Origin: an uncultured Alphaproteobacteria bacterium | GTDB lineage: Bacteria; Pseudomonadota; Alphaproteobacteria; HIMB59; GCA-002718135 | Assembly: GCA_902597795.1 (NCBI GenBank) | Contig: CACJZA010000001.1 | Coordinates: forward strand, 62,001-126,000 | Direction of reading: 5' to 3' | Length of the DNA: 64,000 nt | Part shown: piece by piece, positions 24,884-33,171 of the stretch | Numbering within the stretch: position 1 is the stretch's first letter | Layout of the letters: every line of letters begins with the position of its first letter | The notes under the pieces: generated by a model | Database searches by the model: none | The model's input: the letters and a program-made list of their open reading frames with translations, nothing else | Told to the model about the DNA's origin: nothing | Program-made: the position numbers and the translations under genes

Positions 24884-26041
24884 ATGAAAAAATATCTAAA
24901 AACAATTCTTAAAGCCTCTTTACCACCTTTAATATTTAAACTTTATAATTACGTTTATTACAAATTTCCAATAAATAATTTTAAAATATATTGGAATAAA
25001 AATTCTTATAAATTTAATGATTTAGATAATAGTGATATTTTTAATATTACAAATCAATTTGTAAAATCTAAATCTTATAAAATGGTTTCTAATTATTGGA
25101 ACTATCTCAATATAAAAAATTACAATAGTATTTTAAAAAAAGGTATCAAAAATTACTCGACAACAATTACCACTAATTATTTTACATTTTTATCTTATGA
25201 TGATGCTTTGATAAAAAAAACATTAGATAATATTAGAAATGTGAAAGTAAATTTAAATTTTAATTTTTTCAAGATTCATGACAATTTTACTTATCAAGAA
25301 AGTTTAAATTATAATATTATACTTTTAATTTTATATGAAAATTTAAAAAAAATTGAAACTTTTAATTTACTTAAAAAGCTAAATGACAGAGCGTATCTAG
25401 GTTACAATGATCCATTTTTGCTTATAGATAATATTAAAGTTACACATGATAAATTAAATTCTCTAATAGATTATAATATTATTAAAAATTTACCGTCTTT
25501 TAATAATAATAAAAAAGATAAAAAAATTTTGGAAATAGGCGCTGGTTCAGCAAGAACTTCAGAAGCAATTTTGACTTTTAATGATAATATTAATTATGTT
25601 ATATGTGATATACCATTTGCAATAATAATTGCTTACAAAAGATTAAAAAAAGCATTTCCAGATAAAAAAATCTCTATTTTGTTTGATGAAGTTGATCACG
25701 AATATCTTAAAAATAAAATTCTTGAAAACGATATATCTTTTATTTTTCCTCATCAATTAAGCTTAATTAAAAATAATTTTTTTGATTTTGCACTAGCTAT
25801 TGATTGTTTACACGAAATGGATAAAAAAACTGTATCACAATACTTAAAAAGTATTAGTTCTAACTCATCTTACTTATATTTTAGTGTATGGAAGAATACT
25901 TTTGTTCCATTTTCATTTAACAAATATAATTTTGATAAAAATGATTATAAAATACCTAAGAATTGGGAATTAATTTTTAAAAAAAATGCAGTATTTCCAT
26001 CTAATTATTGGAACATTTGTTATAAGACAAACATTAAATAA
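24884..26041 (+). CDS. Putative sugar O-methyltransferase
   Basis: 385 residues. A class I SAM-binding motif ILEIGAGSARTSEAIL lies near residue 213, with an acidic strand end YVICDIPFA about 30 residues later. Before it, RAYLGYNDPFLLIDN and THDKLNSLIDYNII resemble bacterial putative sugar O-methyltransferases found in LPS and capsule loci. No signal peptide. It is the only gene between the tRNA-half unit and the intact tRNA-Ser, and it shares the very AT-rich, Lys/Asn-rich composition of the glycan genes to its left. Acceptor sugar unknown. Confidence 0.65.
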   Translation: MKKYLKTILKASLPPLIFKLYNYVYYKFPINNFKIYWNKNSYKFNDLDNSDIFNITNQFVKSKSYKMVSNYWNYLNIKNYNSILKKGIKNYSTTITTNYFTFLSYDDALIKKTLDNIRNVKVNLNFNFFKIHDNFTYQESLNYNIILLILYENLKKIETFNLLKKLNDRAYLGYNDPFLLIDNIKVTHDKLNSLIDYNIIKNLPSFNNNKKDKKILEIGAGSARTSEAILTFNDNINYVICDIPFAIIIAYKRLKKAFPDKKISILFDEVDHEYLKNKILENDISFIFPHQLSLIKNNFFDFALAIDCLHEMDKKTVSQYLKSISSNSSYLYFSVWKNTFVPFSFNKYNFDKNDYKIPKNWELIFKKNAVFPSNYWNICYKTNIK

Positions 26042-26373
26042 TTAATTTAACTACATAAAATTGAGAAAATACTCAAAAGGTTTAATTAATTTAAAAGATA
26101 AGCTTTGTTAATCCAATATTTTTTAAATTACATATCTGGCAGCTAAAATTATATATTTTCAAACTAAATCTCAACTTTGTTTTTGCTCCAAAATATTTAC
26201 CCTTAGCCTACCTTATATTTTGGTGTGAGTGAATCTAATTGTTCATAAAATTATTTAAACTGAATCACGGACGAGCTGAATCACAATAAACTATACGCTA
26301 ATGACGGAAAACCTTTGGAGTAATTCTGGAGGAGTAAAAGTTGAACTTTTGCATTTAATCCTAACTTATCCCA
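26042..26373. other. Non-coding region between methyltransferase gene and tRNA-Ser promoter
   Basis: About 330 bp without a credible ORF. It holds a short hairpin TTGAG-AAAATA-CTCAA (26061-26076) just past the methyltransferase stop, lacking a T run, and a 9-bp direct repeat CTGAATCAC at 26260 and 26276 (16-bp period) that could be a paired binding site upstream of the tRNA-dapA promoter. Nothing else recognisable. Confidence 0.4.
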
Positions 26374-26382
26374 TGCTATAAA
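26374..26382 (+). promoter_or_regulatory. Extended -10 promoter of tRNA-Ser
   Basis: TGCTATAAA, an extended -10 box, about 95 bp before the mature tRNA. TTGCAT at 26349-26354 is a possible but poorly spaced -35. The same ATCCCATGnTATAAA block precedes the truncated tRNA copy. dapA begins 7 bp after the tRNA, so this promoter may also drive dapA. Confidence 0.55.
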
Positions 26383-26386
26383 CATG

Positions 26387-26431
26387 ATTGATAAAGAGAG
26401 TTTAGAACTGTAGTAACCTTTATTTATCAAT
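26387..26431 (+). promoter_or_regulatory. Leader hairpin of the tRNA-Ser transcript
   Basis: ATTGATAAA (26387-26395) pairs perfectly with TTTATCAAT (26423-26431), 27-nt loop, between promoter and tRNA 5' end. It is positioned like the hairpin before the truncated copy and may guide tRNA 5' processing. Confidence 0.45.
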
Positions 26432-26472
26432 GAAAAAATAACGATTGGACTTATTAGAAGATCATGATTAAC

Positions 26473-26519
26473 GAACAGGAGAGATGGGTGAGTGGCTTAA
26501 ACCACAGGTTTGCTAAACC
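26473..26519 (+). repeat. 47-bp direct repeat, copy 2 (inside the intact tRNA-Ser)
   Basis: Identical to 24265-24311; 2,208 bp separate the two copies. Here the sequence continues into a complete tRNA. Confidence 0.9.
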
Positions 26520-26569
26520 TGCGAAGGAAGTAATTCCTTCCGAGGGTTCGAATCCCTCTCTCTCCGCCA
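26478..26569 (+). tRNA. tRNA-Ser(GCU)
   Basis: 92 nt including encoded CCA. Acceptor GGAGAGA pairs with TCTCTCC, discriminator G. Anticodon arm CAGGT-TTGCTAA-ACCTG gives anticodon GCU. A long variable arm (GGAAG/CTTCC region) and a T arm GAGGG-TTCGAAT-CCCTC confirm a type II serine tRNA. dapA starts 7 bp downstream. Confidence 0.97.
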
Positions 26570-26576
26570 TATAAAT

Positions 26577-27449
26577 ATGTTTAAAGGAAGTATACCGGCA
26601 GTTATAACACCTTTTGAAGATAATAATGTTGATTATAATTCACTTGCAAAAGTTTTGAATTATTTAATAGACAATGGATCAAATGGTTTAGTTCCCTGCG
26701 GTACTACAGGCGAGTCACCAACTTTATCTCACGAAGAGCATAAAAAAATTATTGAAGAGACTATTAGGATTGCTGATAAAAGAATTCCAGTAATTGCTGG
26801 CACAGGATCAAATAATACTTTAGAAGCATTAGAATTTACAAAGCATGCAGAAGACTCTGGAGCAGATGGCGCTTTAATTGTAACTCCATATTATAATAAA
26901 CCAACTCAATCTGGACTCTATGAACATTATAAAATAATTTCAGAAAAAACAAACATCCCAATAATTATTTACAACATACCTGGCAGATCAATTGTTGATA
27001 TGTCTATAGAAACAATGATTGAGTTATCAAAACTTAAAAATATTATTGGAGTAAAAGATGCTACTAATGATTTATTTAGACCTCTATTAACAAGAAAAAA
27101 AATGAATAAGGATTTTTGTTATCTTTCTGGTGAAGATGGAACGGCTTTAGCTTATCTAGCTCAAGGAGGTCATGGATGTATTTCTGTTACAGCAAACGTA
27201 GCTCCAAGTTTGTGTGCTGAGATGCATTTGGCTTGGCAAGATGGTAACATTAATAAAGCCCAGGAGATTAATCTTAAATTATCTTCATTACATAATGCTT
27301 TGTTTATTGAATCTAGTCCTGGGCCTGTAAAATATGCGGCTTACCTTTTGGGTTTATGTAAAGAGGATACAAGACTTCCTCTAATTGAAATTAAAGAAGA
27401 AACGAAAAAAGAAGTCAAAAAAACACTTACTGAGTTACAACTTTTATAA
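26577..27449 (+). CDS. dapA: 4-hydroxy-tetrahydrodipicolinate synthase
   Basis: 290 residues, normal length. It condenses pyruvate and aspartate semialdehyde in the lysine/diaminopimelate pathway. Motifs: GSIPAVITPF at the start, LVPCGTTGESPTL near residue 40, IIYNIPGRS near 133 with the catalytic Tyr, and GVKDAT near 160 with the Schiff-base Lys. The ATG lies 7 bp after tRNA-Ser, so a joint tRNA-mRNA transcript is likely. smpB follows without a spacer. Confidence 0.95.
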   Translation: MFKGSIPAVITPFEDNNVDYNSLAKVLNYLIDNGSNGLVPCGTTGESPTLSHEEHKKIIEETIRIADKRIPVIAGTGSNNTLEALEFTKHAEDSGADGALIVTPYYNKPTQSGLYEHYKIISEKTNIPIIIYNIPGRSIVDMSIETMIELSKLKNIIGVKDATNDLFRPLLTRKKMNKDFCYLSGEDGTALAYLAQGGHGCISVTANVAPSLCAEMHLAWQDGNINKAQEINLKLSSLHNALFIESSPGPVKYAAYLLGLCKEDTRLPLIEIKEETKKEVKKTLTELQLL

Positions 27450-27896
27450 ATGAAAATAGTTGCTGCTAATAACAGAGCAAATTATAACTATAGTATATCA
27501 AATAAAATTGAAGCTGGAATTGTATTAACTGGCGCTGAAGTAAAATCATTAAGAATAAATACTGGATCAATTAGAGGTTCATATATTATTGAGGAGCGTG
27601 GTGAATTATGGCTATCAAATTCATATATTAAAAATTATCAAAATTCTTCAGATAAAAATTATAATCCAATTAGAAATAGAAAATTATTAGTTACAAAAAA
27701 GGAATTCAATAAAATATCTGGCTCTATTAAACAAGGTGGTTTAACTCTTATTCCACTTACTCTTTATTTCTCAGATAATGGATTTGCAAAATTAACCTGT
27801 GCTATAGCTAAAGGAAAGAAAAATTTTGATAAAAGAGAGTCAATTAAACAAAGAGATTGGGACATAAAAAAACAAAGATTACTGAAAAATAATTAA
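27450..27896 (+). CDS. smpB: SsrA-binding protein SmpB
   Basis: 148 residues. It binds tmRNA and brings it to stalled ribosomes. The family start [26 protein letters not shown] and the C-terminal [17 protein letters not shown] are all present. The ATG follows the dapA stop directly; the dapA-smpB linkage is common in alphaproteobacteria. tmRNA itself is not in the window. Confidence 0.95.
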   Translation: MKIVAANNRANYNYSISNKIEAGIVLTGAEVKSLRINTGSIRGSYIIEERGELWLSNSYIKNYQNSSDKNYNPIRNRKLLVTKKEFNKISGSIKQGGLTLIPLTLYFSDNGFAKLTCAIAKGKKNFDKRESIKQRDWDIKKQRLLKNN

Positions 27897-27934
27897 AGTA
27901 TTTACATTTAAAATTTGATCTTTATAAGCCCTTA

Positions 27935-28354
27935 ATGGCTAGAATTACCGTTGAAGATTGCATTGATAAATTCCCTAGTAGATTTGAACTTGTTCTTGTA
28001 GCCTCGAATAGGGCAAGAAAGCTTTACGCCGGAGAAAATCCTACAGTTGAAATTGATAATGACAAAAACACAGTTATTGCTCTAAGAGAAATTGCTGATG
28101 AGACAATATCAACTGAAAAATTAAAAAATGATTTAGTTGAAGAATATCAAACGAATACATTTGATGAAGATGAAGATTTAAATGAATTAGAAGATAAACA
28201 AGAAGTTAATGAAGTTGAGGAAGATAATGATATTATTAATAAACTAGAACAAACTCATAATAGTGAAAATCAAGATACTATTCCAGAACAAACCGTCTCT
28301 CAAGAAGTTGAATCAGATACTTCATCTGATGATAATAAGTCAGAAGAACTATAA
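27935..28354 (+). CDS. rpoZ: RNA polymerase omega subunit with acidic tail
   Basis: 139 residues. The first about 60 are omega: [28 protein letters not shown], and [13 protein letters not shown]. Omega assists beta' folding and, in many bacteria, ppGpp binding; the (p)ppGpp enzyme gene follows directly. The remaining about 70 residues are strongly acidic and low-complexity (Glu, Asp, Asn, Ser), longer than the usual tail, and probably disordered. Confidence 0.93.
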   Translation: MARITVEDCIDKFPSRFELVLVASNRARKLYAGENPTVEIDNDKNTVIALREIADETISTEKLKNDLVEEYQTNTFDEDEDLNELEDKQEVNEVEEDNDIINKLEQTHNSENQDTIPEQTVSQEVESDTSSDDNKSEEL

Positions 28355-28373
28355 AAATTGTATTAGTAATTTA

Positions 28374-28397
28374 ATAAATAATTTTAAAATTATTTAT
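28374..28397. repeat. 24-bp perfect palindrome over the rel/spoT start
   Basis: ATAAATAATTTT followed by its exact reverse complement, no loop, ending on the T of the ATG at 28396. It could form a hairpin or cruciform covering the translation start, or be a dimeric operator. No Shine-Dalgarno is visible here. Confidence 0.7.
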
Positions 28398-30519
28398 GCT
28401 TAAAGAAATTTATAAAGAACTTGAAACCATTACTTCCTATCTGGATGCCCATGAAAAAAATAAAGTAAGAGATGCGCTTAAGTTAAGTGAGAAAGTTCAT
28501 AGTAATCAACTTAGAAAATCTGGAGACCCATTTATAACTCATCCGTTAGAAGTAGCAAAAATTTTAACTTCAATTAAATTGGATGCTGATTCTATAGTCG
28601 CAGGTTTACTTCATGATACATTAGAAGATACAAATTTACATATAGATGAAATCAACAAAACCTTTGGATCAGAAATTGTAGCACTTGTTGACGGACTTAC
28701 AAAAATAAACAAATATTCATTAAAAGTTAAAAATCAAAAATTTGGAGAGAACTATAAAAAGTTAATCTTAGCTACAACAAAGGATTTGAGAGTAATTTTA
28801 GTAAAACTTGCTGATAGACTACATAATATGAGAACTATTAAATTTATAAAAGATGAAAATAAAAAAACTAAAATTGCGCTAGAAACTTTAGAGGTATTTG
28901 CACCTTTAGCTCAGAGATTAGGTATGAAAGAATGGCAGGATGAATTAGAAGATATATCATTTGATATAATAAATCCTGACGCTAAAAAAACAATTATAGA
29001 AAGATTAGAATATCTAAAATCAAAAGATGAAAATATTGTTGATGAAATCAGGTATGAGCTAAAAAATATTTTCTTTCAAGAAGATTTATCTTGTAAAGTT
29101 GAAGGAAGAATTAAATCTCCCTATTCAATATGGAATAAAATTAAAAATAAAAATATTTCTTTTGAACAACTTTCAGATATTATGGCTTTTAGGGTTATAA
29201 CAAATTCAACTAGAGAATGTTATAGATGTTTAGGTATAATTCATAGAAAATTTCCATATATTCAGGGAAGATTTAAAGATTTTATTTCTGCTCCAAAATC
29301 AAATGGATATAGAGCTCTACATACCTCTGTAATGGGGCCAAAAAATAAAAAGATAGAAATTCAGTTTAGGTCAAATATAATGGATCAAATAGCTGATTAT
29401 GGAGTTGCTTCTCATTGGAAATATAAAGATCCAAAAAAAATAAAAGAAAAAGATGCGAAAGAATATAAGTGGGTTTATGATTTAGTAGACTCAATGAATT
29501 CTGCAGTTTCTCAAGATGAACTAATTCAAAATTCTAAACTCAAAGTATTTCAAAATGACATTTTTGTTTTTACACCAAAGGGAGATCTTATAGAATTACC
29601 AAAAAATGCTACACCTGTAGATTTTGCGTATGCAATACATAGTCAAATAGGCGATCAATGTGTAGGTGCTAGAATTAATGATAAACTACAACCATTAAAA
29701 ACAATTTTAAAAAATGGTGATCAGATAGAAATTATCACTTCAAAATCTTCACAACCATCACCTTTATGGCAAAGATTTGCAGTTACAACAAAAGTTAAAT
29801 CGCAACTTAGAAGATTTTTTAGATTTAAGAAGAAAGAGGAACATATAATTTTTGGAAGGGAAATATTAATTAATTATTTTCAAAAAGAAAATTATGAATT
29901 TAATAAGAATATTGAACAAAAAATACTTAAGGATTTTAATTATAAATCAATAGAAGATTTGTATGCCTCAATAGGCTCAGGTGATATTACTGCACTATCA
30001 GTAATAAAAAAAATTTATCCTGAATATAATTATGTTCCAGTTGCAAAATTTAATGAAAACACTCAAAATCCTATTAAATTAAAAGGATTGACTGCAGGAA
30101 TGTCTTATCATCTTGCTGGTTGTTGTTCTCCATTAAAAGGAGATAGTATAGTAGGTATAGTAACAGCAGGAATAGGAGTAGCTGTTCATACACTTGATTG
30201 TAATACACTCATCTCATATCAGGATGCACCTGATCGATGGTTAAATATTTCCTGGGACAATCAAAATAATTTAGGAACTATATCAAATTCAAGAATTGGA
30301 GTTGTTTTATTTAATAAGCCTGGAAGTCTTGGTAAAGTCACTACAGTTATTGCAAAAAATAACGGTAATATTTCAAATATTCTATTTTCGGTTAGAAAAC
30401 ATGATTTTTTTGAGATTGTTATAGATATTGAAGTAAGAGATTCTAATCATTTACAAAATATAATTGCAGCATTAAGAATGGAAAAAGAAGTATCTTCTTT
30501 AGAGAGATTAAAAGGATAG
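28396..30519 (+). CDS. Bifunctional (p)ppGpp synthetase/hydrolase (RelA/SpoT family)
   Basis: 707 residues, the long RSH form. Order: HD hydrolase (GDPFITHPLEVAKIL, LLHDTLEDT near residue 73, ADRLHNMRT), synthetase (FKDFISAPKSNGYRALHT near 295), TGS domain (FVFTPKGDLIELP near 390), the conserved Cys-rich segment AGCCSPLKGD, and a C-terminal ACT domain. The intact HD motif indicates hydrolase activity. It is the stringent-response enzyme, probably the only one of its kind in a reduced genome (inference). A perfect palindrome overlaps its start codon. Confidence 0.94.
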   Translation: MLKEIYKELETITSYLDAHEKNKVRDALKLSEKVHSNQLRKSGDPFITHPLEVAKILTSIKLDADSIVAGLLHDTLEDTNLHIDEINKTFGSEIVALVDGLTKINKYSLKVKNQKFGENYKKLILATTKDLRVILVKLADRLHNMRTIKFIKDENKKTKIALETLEVFAPLAQRLGMKEWQDELEDISFDIINPDAKKTIIERLEYLKSKDENIVDEIRYELKNIFFQEDLSCKVEGRIKSPYSIWNKIKNKNISFEQLSDIMAFRVITNSTRECYRCLGIIHRKFPYIQGRFKDFISAPKSNGYRALHTSVMGPKNKKIEIQFRSNIMDQIADYGVASHWKYKDPKKIKEKDAKEYKWVYDLVDSMNSAVSQDELIQNSKLKVFQNDIFVFTPKGDLIELPKNATPVDFAYAIHSQIGDQCVGARINDKLQPLKTILKNGDQIEIITSKSSQPSPLWQRFAVTTKVKSQLRRFFRFKKKEEHIIFGREILINYFQKENYEFNKNIEQKILKDFNYKSIEDLYASIGSGDITALSVIKKIYPEYNYVPVAKFNENTQNPIKLKGLTAGMSYHLAGCCSPLKGDSIVGIVTAGIGVAVHTLDCNTLISYQDAPDRWLNISWDNQNNLGTISNSRIGVVLFNKPGSLGKVTTVIAKNNGNISNILFSVRKHDFFEIVIDIEVRDSNHLQNIIAALRMEKEVSSLERLKG

Positions 30520-30521
30520 AT

Positions 30522-30908
30522 ATGATTTACGGTAATGGAATTGATATTATTGATATTAATAGAATAAGAAAAGTAATAGAAAAATATGGTAACAGGTTTA
30601 AAAAAAGATGTTTTAGTTTTTCCGAAATAGAAAGATCGGACAAAAGAGTAAGTTCAGCAGAGTCTTATGCAAAAAGATATGCTGCTAAAGAAGCTTGTGC
30701 TAAAGCTTTGGGAACAGGTTTAGCTAGAGGTGTATTTTGGAAAGATATTGAAGTTAAAAATAATCAATATGGTAAACCATTTATAAAACTTCATGGTAAA
30801 GCGAAAAAAATTTTTAAAAATATAAATAAAACTTCAAATACACAAATCGAAGTATCACTTTCTGATGAAAAAAAATATGCAATAGCGAATGTTATAATTT
30901 ATGACTAA
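30522..30908 (+). CDS. acpS: Holo-[acyl-carrier-protein] synthase
   Basis: 128 residues. It transfers 4'-phosphopantetheine from CoA to ACP. Family motifs: YGNGIDIIDINRI with the Mg2+-binding Asp, and SYAKRYAAKEACAKALGTG with the second acidic residue; the C-terminal IEVSLSDEKKYAIANVI is typical. It starts 2 bp after the rel/spoT stop and overlaps lepB by 8 bp. Confidence 0.94.
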   Translation: MIYGNGIDIIDINRIRKVIEKYGNRFKKRCFSFSEIERSDKRVSSAESYAKRYAAKEACAKALGTGLARGVFWKDIEVKNNQYGKPFIKLHGKAKKIFKNINKTSNTQIEVSLSDEKKYAIANVIIYD

Positions 30909-31635
30909 AATAAAAAAAAATAGCTTTTTTAGTAATATTAAGTCAATACTTATAGCAATTTTTATAGCGTTACTAATTAGATCATTTATATTTGAACCAT
31001 TCAATATACCTTCAGGATCAATGAAGCCAAATCTCCTTGTGGGAGATTTTATTTTTGTTTCAAAATATTCATATGGCTTTTCTAAACATTCCCTTCCATT
31101 TTCAATACCTTTGATACCTGGAAAAATTTTTTCAAATATACCTGAAAGAGGTGATGTAGTAGTTTTTAAAACTCCTGAAAATAATAGAACTGATTATATT
31201 AAAAGAGTAATTGGTCTTCCTGGTGATAAAATTGAAATTAAAAATGGTATTATTTTTATTAATGGATCAGAAATCTTAAGAAAAAAATTAAATGATTTTG
31301 TAGATACAGATAACAAAACGAGTAATAAAAGAGTTAGAATGTATAATGAATATTTCTTTAATAAAGAGATCAGTGTACTTGACATAACAGATAATGGAAT
31401 AGCTGATAATACTCAGTTATTTTTTGTTCCAGAAAATCATTTCTTTGTAATGGGTGATAATAGAGATAACTCACAAGATAGTAGATTTATAAATACAGTT
31501 GGGTTCATTCCTTATGAAAATTTAGTTGGTAAAGCACAGTTTATTTTCTTTTCTTTAGAAAATGCAAGATTTTTACAGATATGGAAATGGCCAAACTCAA
31601 TTAGATATGAAAGAATTTTTCAAAAAATTCAATGA
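30901..31635 (+). CDS. lepB: Signal peptidase I
   Basis: 244 residues. One N-terminal membrane helix (about 13-30), then the catalytic Ser40 in IPSGSMKPNLLVGD and the general base Lys101 in DYIKRVIGLPGD; box E reads FFVMGDNRDNSQDSRF. The catalytic domain faces the periplasm and removes Sec/Tat leader peptides, including those of the TRAP binding protein and DUF4198 protein seen here. Conserved acpS-lepB-rnc-era order. ATGA overlap with rnc. Confidence 0.95.
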   Translation: MTKIKKNSFFSNIKSILIAIFIALLIRSFIFEPFNIPSGSMKPNLLVGDFIFVSKYSYGFSKHSLPFSIPLIPGKIFSNIPERGDVVVFKTPENNRTDYIKRVIGLPGDKIEIKNGIIFINGSEILRKKLNDFVDTDNKTSNKRVRMYNEYFFNKEISVLDITDNGIADNTQLFFVPENHFFVMGDNRDNSQDSRFINTVGFIPYENLVGKAQFIFFSLENARFLQIWKWPNSIRYERIFQKIQ

Positions 31636-32339
31636 TAAATAGTAAAAAGCTCAAACTATTTGAAAAAAAAATAAATTATAAATTTAAAAATAATAAATTG
31701 TTAATTCAATCACTAACACATCCAAGTTTTTATTTGGAGAATGAAAAAAAAATTAACATCAATGAATTTGAAAGATTTGAATTTTTAGGTGATCGAGTAC
31801 TAGGATTAATAATAGCAAATTTATTATTTTCAAAATATAAAAAATTCAATGAAGGTGATTTATCCAAAAAATATTCTTATTTAGTTCAAAAAAAATTTTT
31901 GTTTAAAATTTCACAAGAATTGCAAATAGAAGATGTGCTGCAATACAATTTCAAGAAAAAAAATTATAAAATGTTAAACTCAATTTTTTCAGATTCAGTT
32001 GAATCATTAATTGGAGCAATATTTATAGATGGGGGATACAATCCTTCATTTAATTTTATAAGTAAATTTTGGTCAAAATATCTAGATATCGAAGTTTCTA
32101 AAACATTAGACCCAAAAACATTATTACAAGAAAAATCACAACAATTTTATAAAAAACTTCCTGAATATAAATTGATAAAAAAAGAAGGGCCATCTCATTC
32201 ACCCACATTCACTGTTTCAGTTAAAGTAGTAAATTTAAATAAGATCAATTCAAAAGGTTCTTCAATAAGAGAAGCAGAGAGAAACGCTGCAGAAATTGCA
32301 TTAAAAAAAATTAATGAAAAGAAAAATATTAAAAATTAG
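31632..32339 (+). CDS. rnc: Ribonuclease III
   Basis: 235 residues. The signature NEFERFEFLGDRVLGLIIA (about 45-63) supplies the acidic metal ligands; SDSVESLIGAIFIDGG gives the second acidic set. A C-terminal dsRNA-binding domain spans about 155-230 (TLLQEKSQQ..., GSSIREAERNAAEIALKKI). It processes rRNA precursors and structured mRNAs. Its 3' end overlaps era by 26 bp. Confidence 0.95.
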   Translation: MINSKKLKLFEKKINYKFKNNKLLIQSLTHPSFYLENEKKININEFERFEFLGDRVLGLIIANLLFSKYKKFNEGDLSKKYSYLVQKKFLFKISQELQIEDVLQYNFKKKNYKMLNSIFSDSVESLIGAIFIDGGYNPSFNFISKFWSKYLDIEVSKTLDPKTLLQEKSQQFYKKLPEYKLIKKEGPSHSPTFTVSVKVVNLNKINSKGSSIREAERNAAEIALKKINEKKNIKN

Positions 32340-33171
32340 CCTTGTCGGTAAGACTAATGCAGGTAAATCAACTTTATTAAATAATCTTGTTGGAGAAAAA
32401 ATTTCAATAACAAACAAAAAAATTAATACCACTGAAGATTTTGTAATTGGTATTGTTAATGTTAAAAATACTCAGTTAGTTCTATATGATACGCCCGGCA
32501 TTAGCTTTCTAAGAGATAATATATCTCAAAAAACTAAATTGAAGAAAAATTTATGGGAGGGCTTAAATCAATCAGATATTATTTTGTATTTAATTGACTC
32601 GAAAAGAATTCAATTAAATGAATTAAAAAATGATTTTCCTAAACTATATGAATTAAAAAAGAATATATCAATTATTTTTAATAAAACTGATTTAATTAAA
32701 GCAGAAAATTTACTTAAGCATATAAAACTAATTACAGAAAAATATAAAATTGAAAAATTTTTTAATATATCAGCTAAACAAAAATTAGGTTTTCAAAATT
32801 TAATTGATTATCTTTTACAAAAATCAAAATACGGAAAGTGGTTATATAAGGATGATGAAATCACAGACAAAGATGATATCTTTATCACCAATGAATGCAC
32901 AAGAAATGAGATACTATCCTTAATTCACAAAGAAATTCCATATAATATAGAAGTAATTAATAAAACTTTTAAATATTTGAAAAATGGACATCTAAAAATA
33001 AAGCAGGATATTATAATTAAAAATGACAGATACAAAAAAATATTATTGGGTAGAAAAGGATCTAAAATAAAAGATATTAGAATTAAAAGTCAAAAAGAAA
33101 TTTCTAATATTTTAGATGTAAAAACTCATCTTTATATTAATGTTCTTTTATCAGATGCAAAAAAAATTTAG
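32314..33171 (+). CDS. era: GTPase Era
   Basis: 285 residues. G domain: G1 GKTNAGKS (the family usually has GRPNVGKS), G2 TT, G3 YDTPG, G4 NKTD. The C-terminal KH domain includes KQDIIIKNDRYKKILLGRKG and GSKIKDIRIKSQKEI. Era binds the 16S rRNA 3' end during 30S assembly. It overlaps rnc (26 bp) and recO (17 bp). Confidence 0.93.
   Translation: MKRKILKISLVGKTNAGKSTLLNNLVGEKISITNKKINTTEDFVIGIVNVKNTQLVLYDTPGISFLRDNISQKTKLKKNLWEGLNQSDIILYLIDSKRIQLNELKNDFPKLYELKKNISIIFNKTDLIKAENLLKHIKLITEKYKIEKFFNISAKQKLGFQNLIDYLLQKSKYGKWLYKDDEITDKDDIFITNECTRNEILSLIHKEIPYNIEVINKTFKYLKNGHLKIKQDIIIKNDRYKKILLGRKGSKIKDIRIKSQKEISNILDVKTHLYINVLLSDAKKI

Noticed and set aside
26260..26284. CTGAATCAC direct repeats as a CRISPR or att site
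   Set aside because: Only two 9-bp units with a 7-bp spacer, so not a CRISPR array. Possibly an operator, but no second example supports it.
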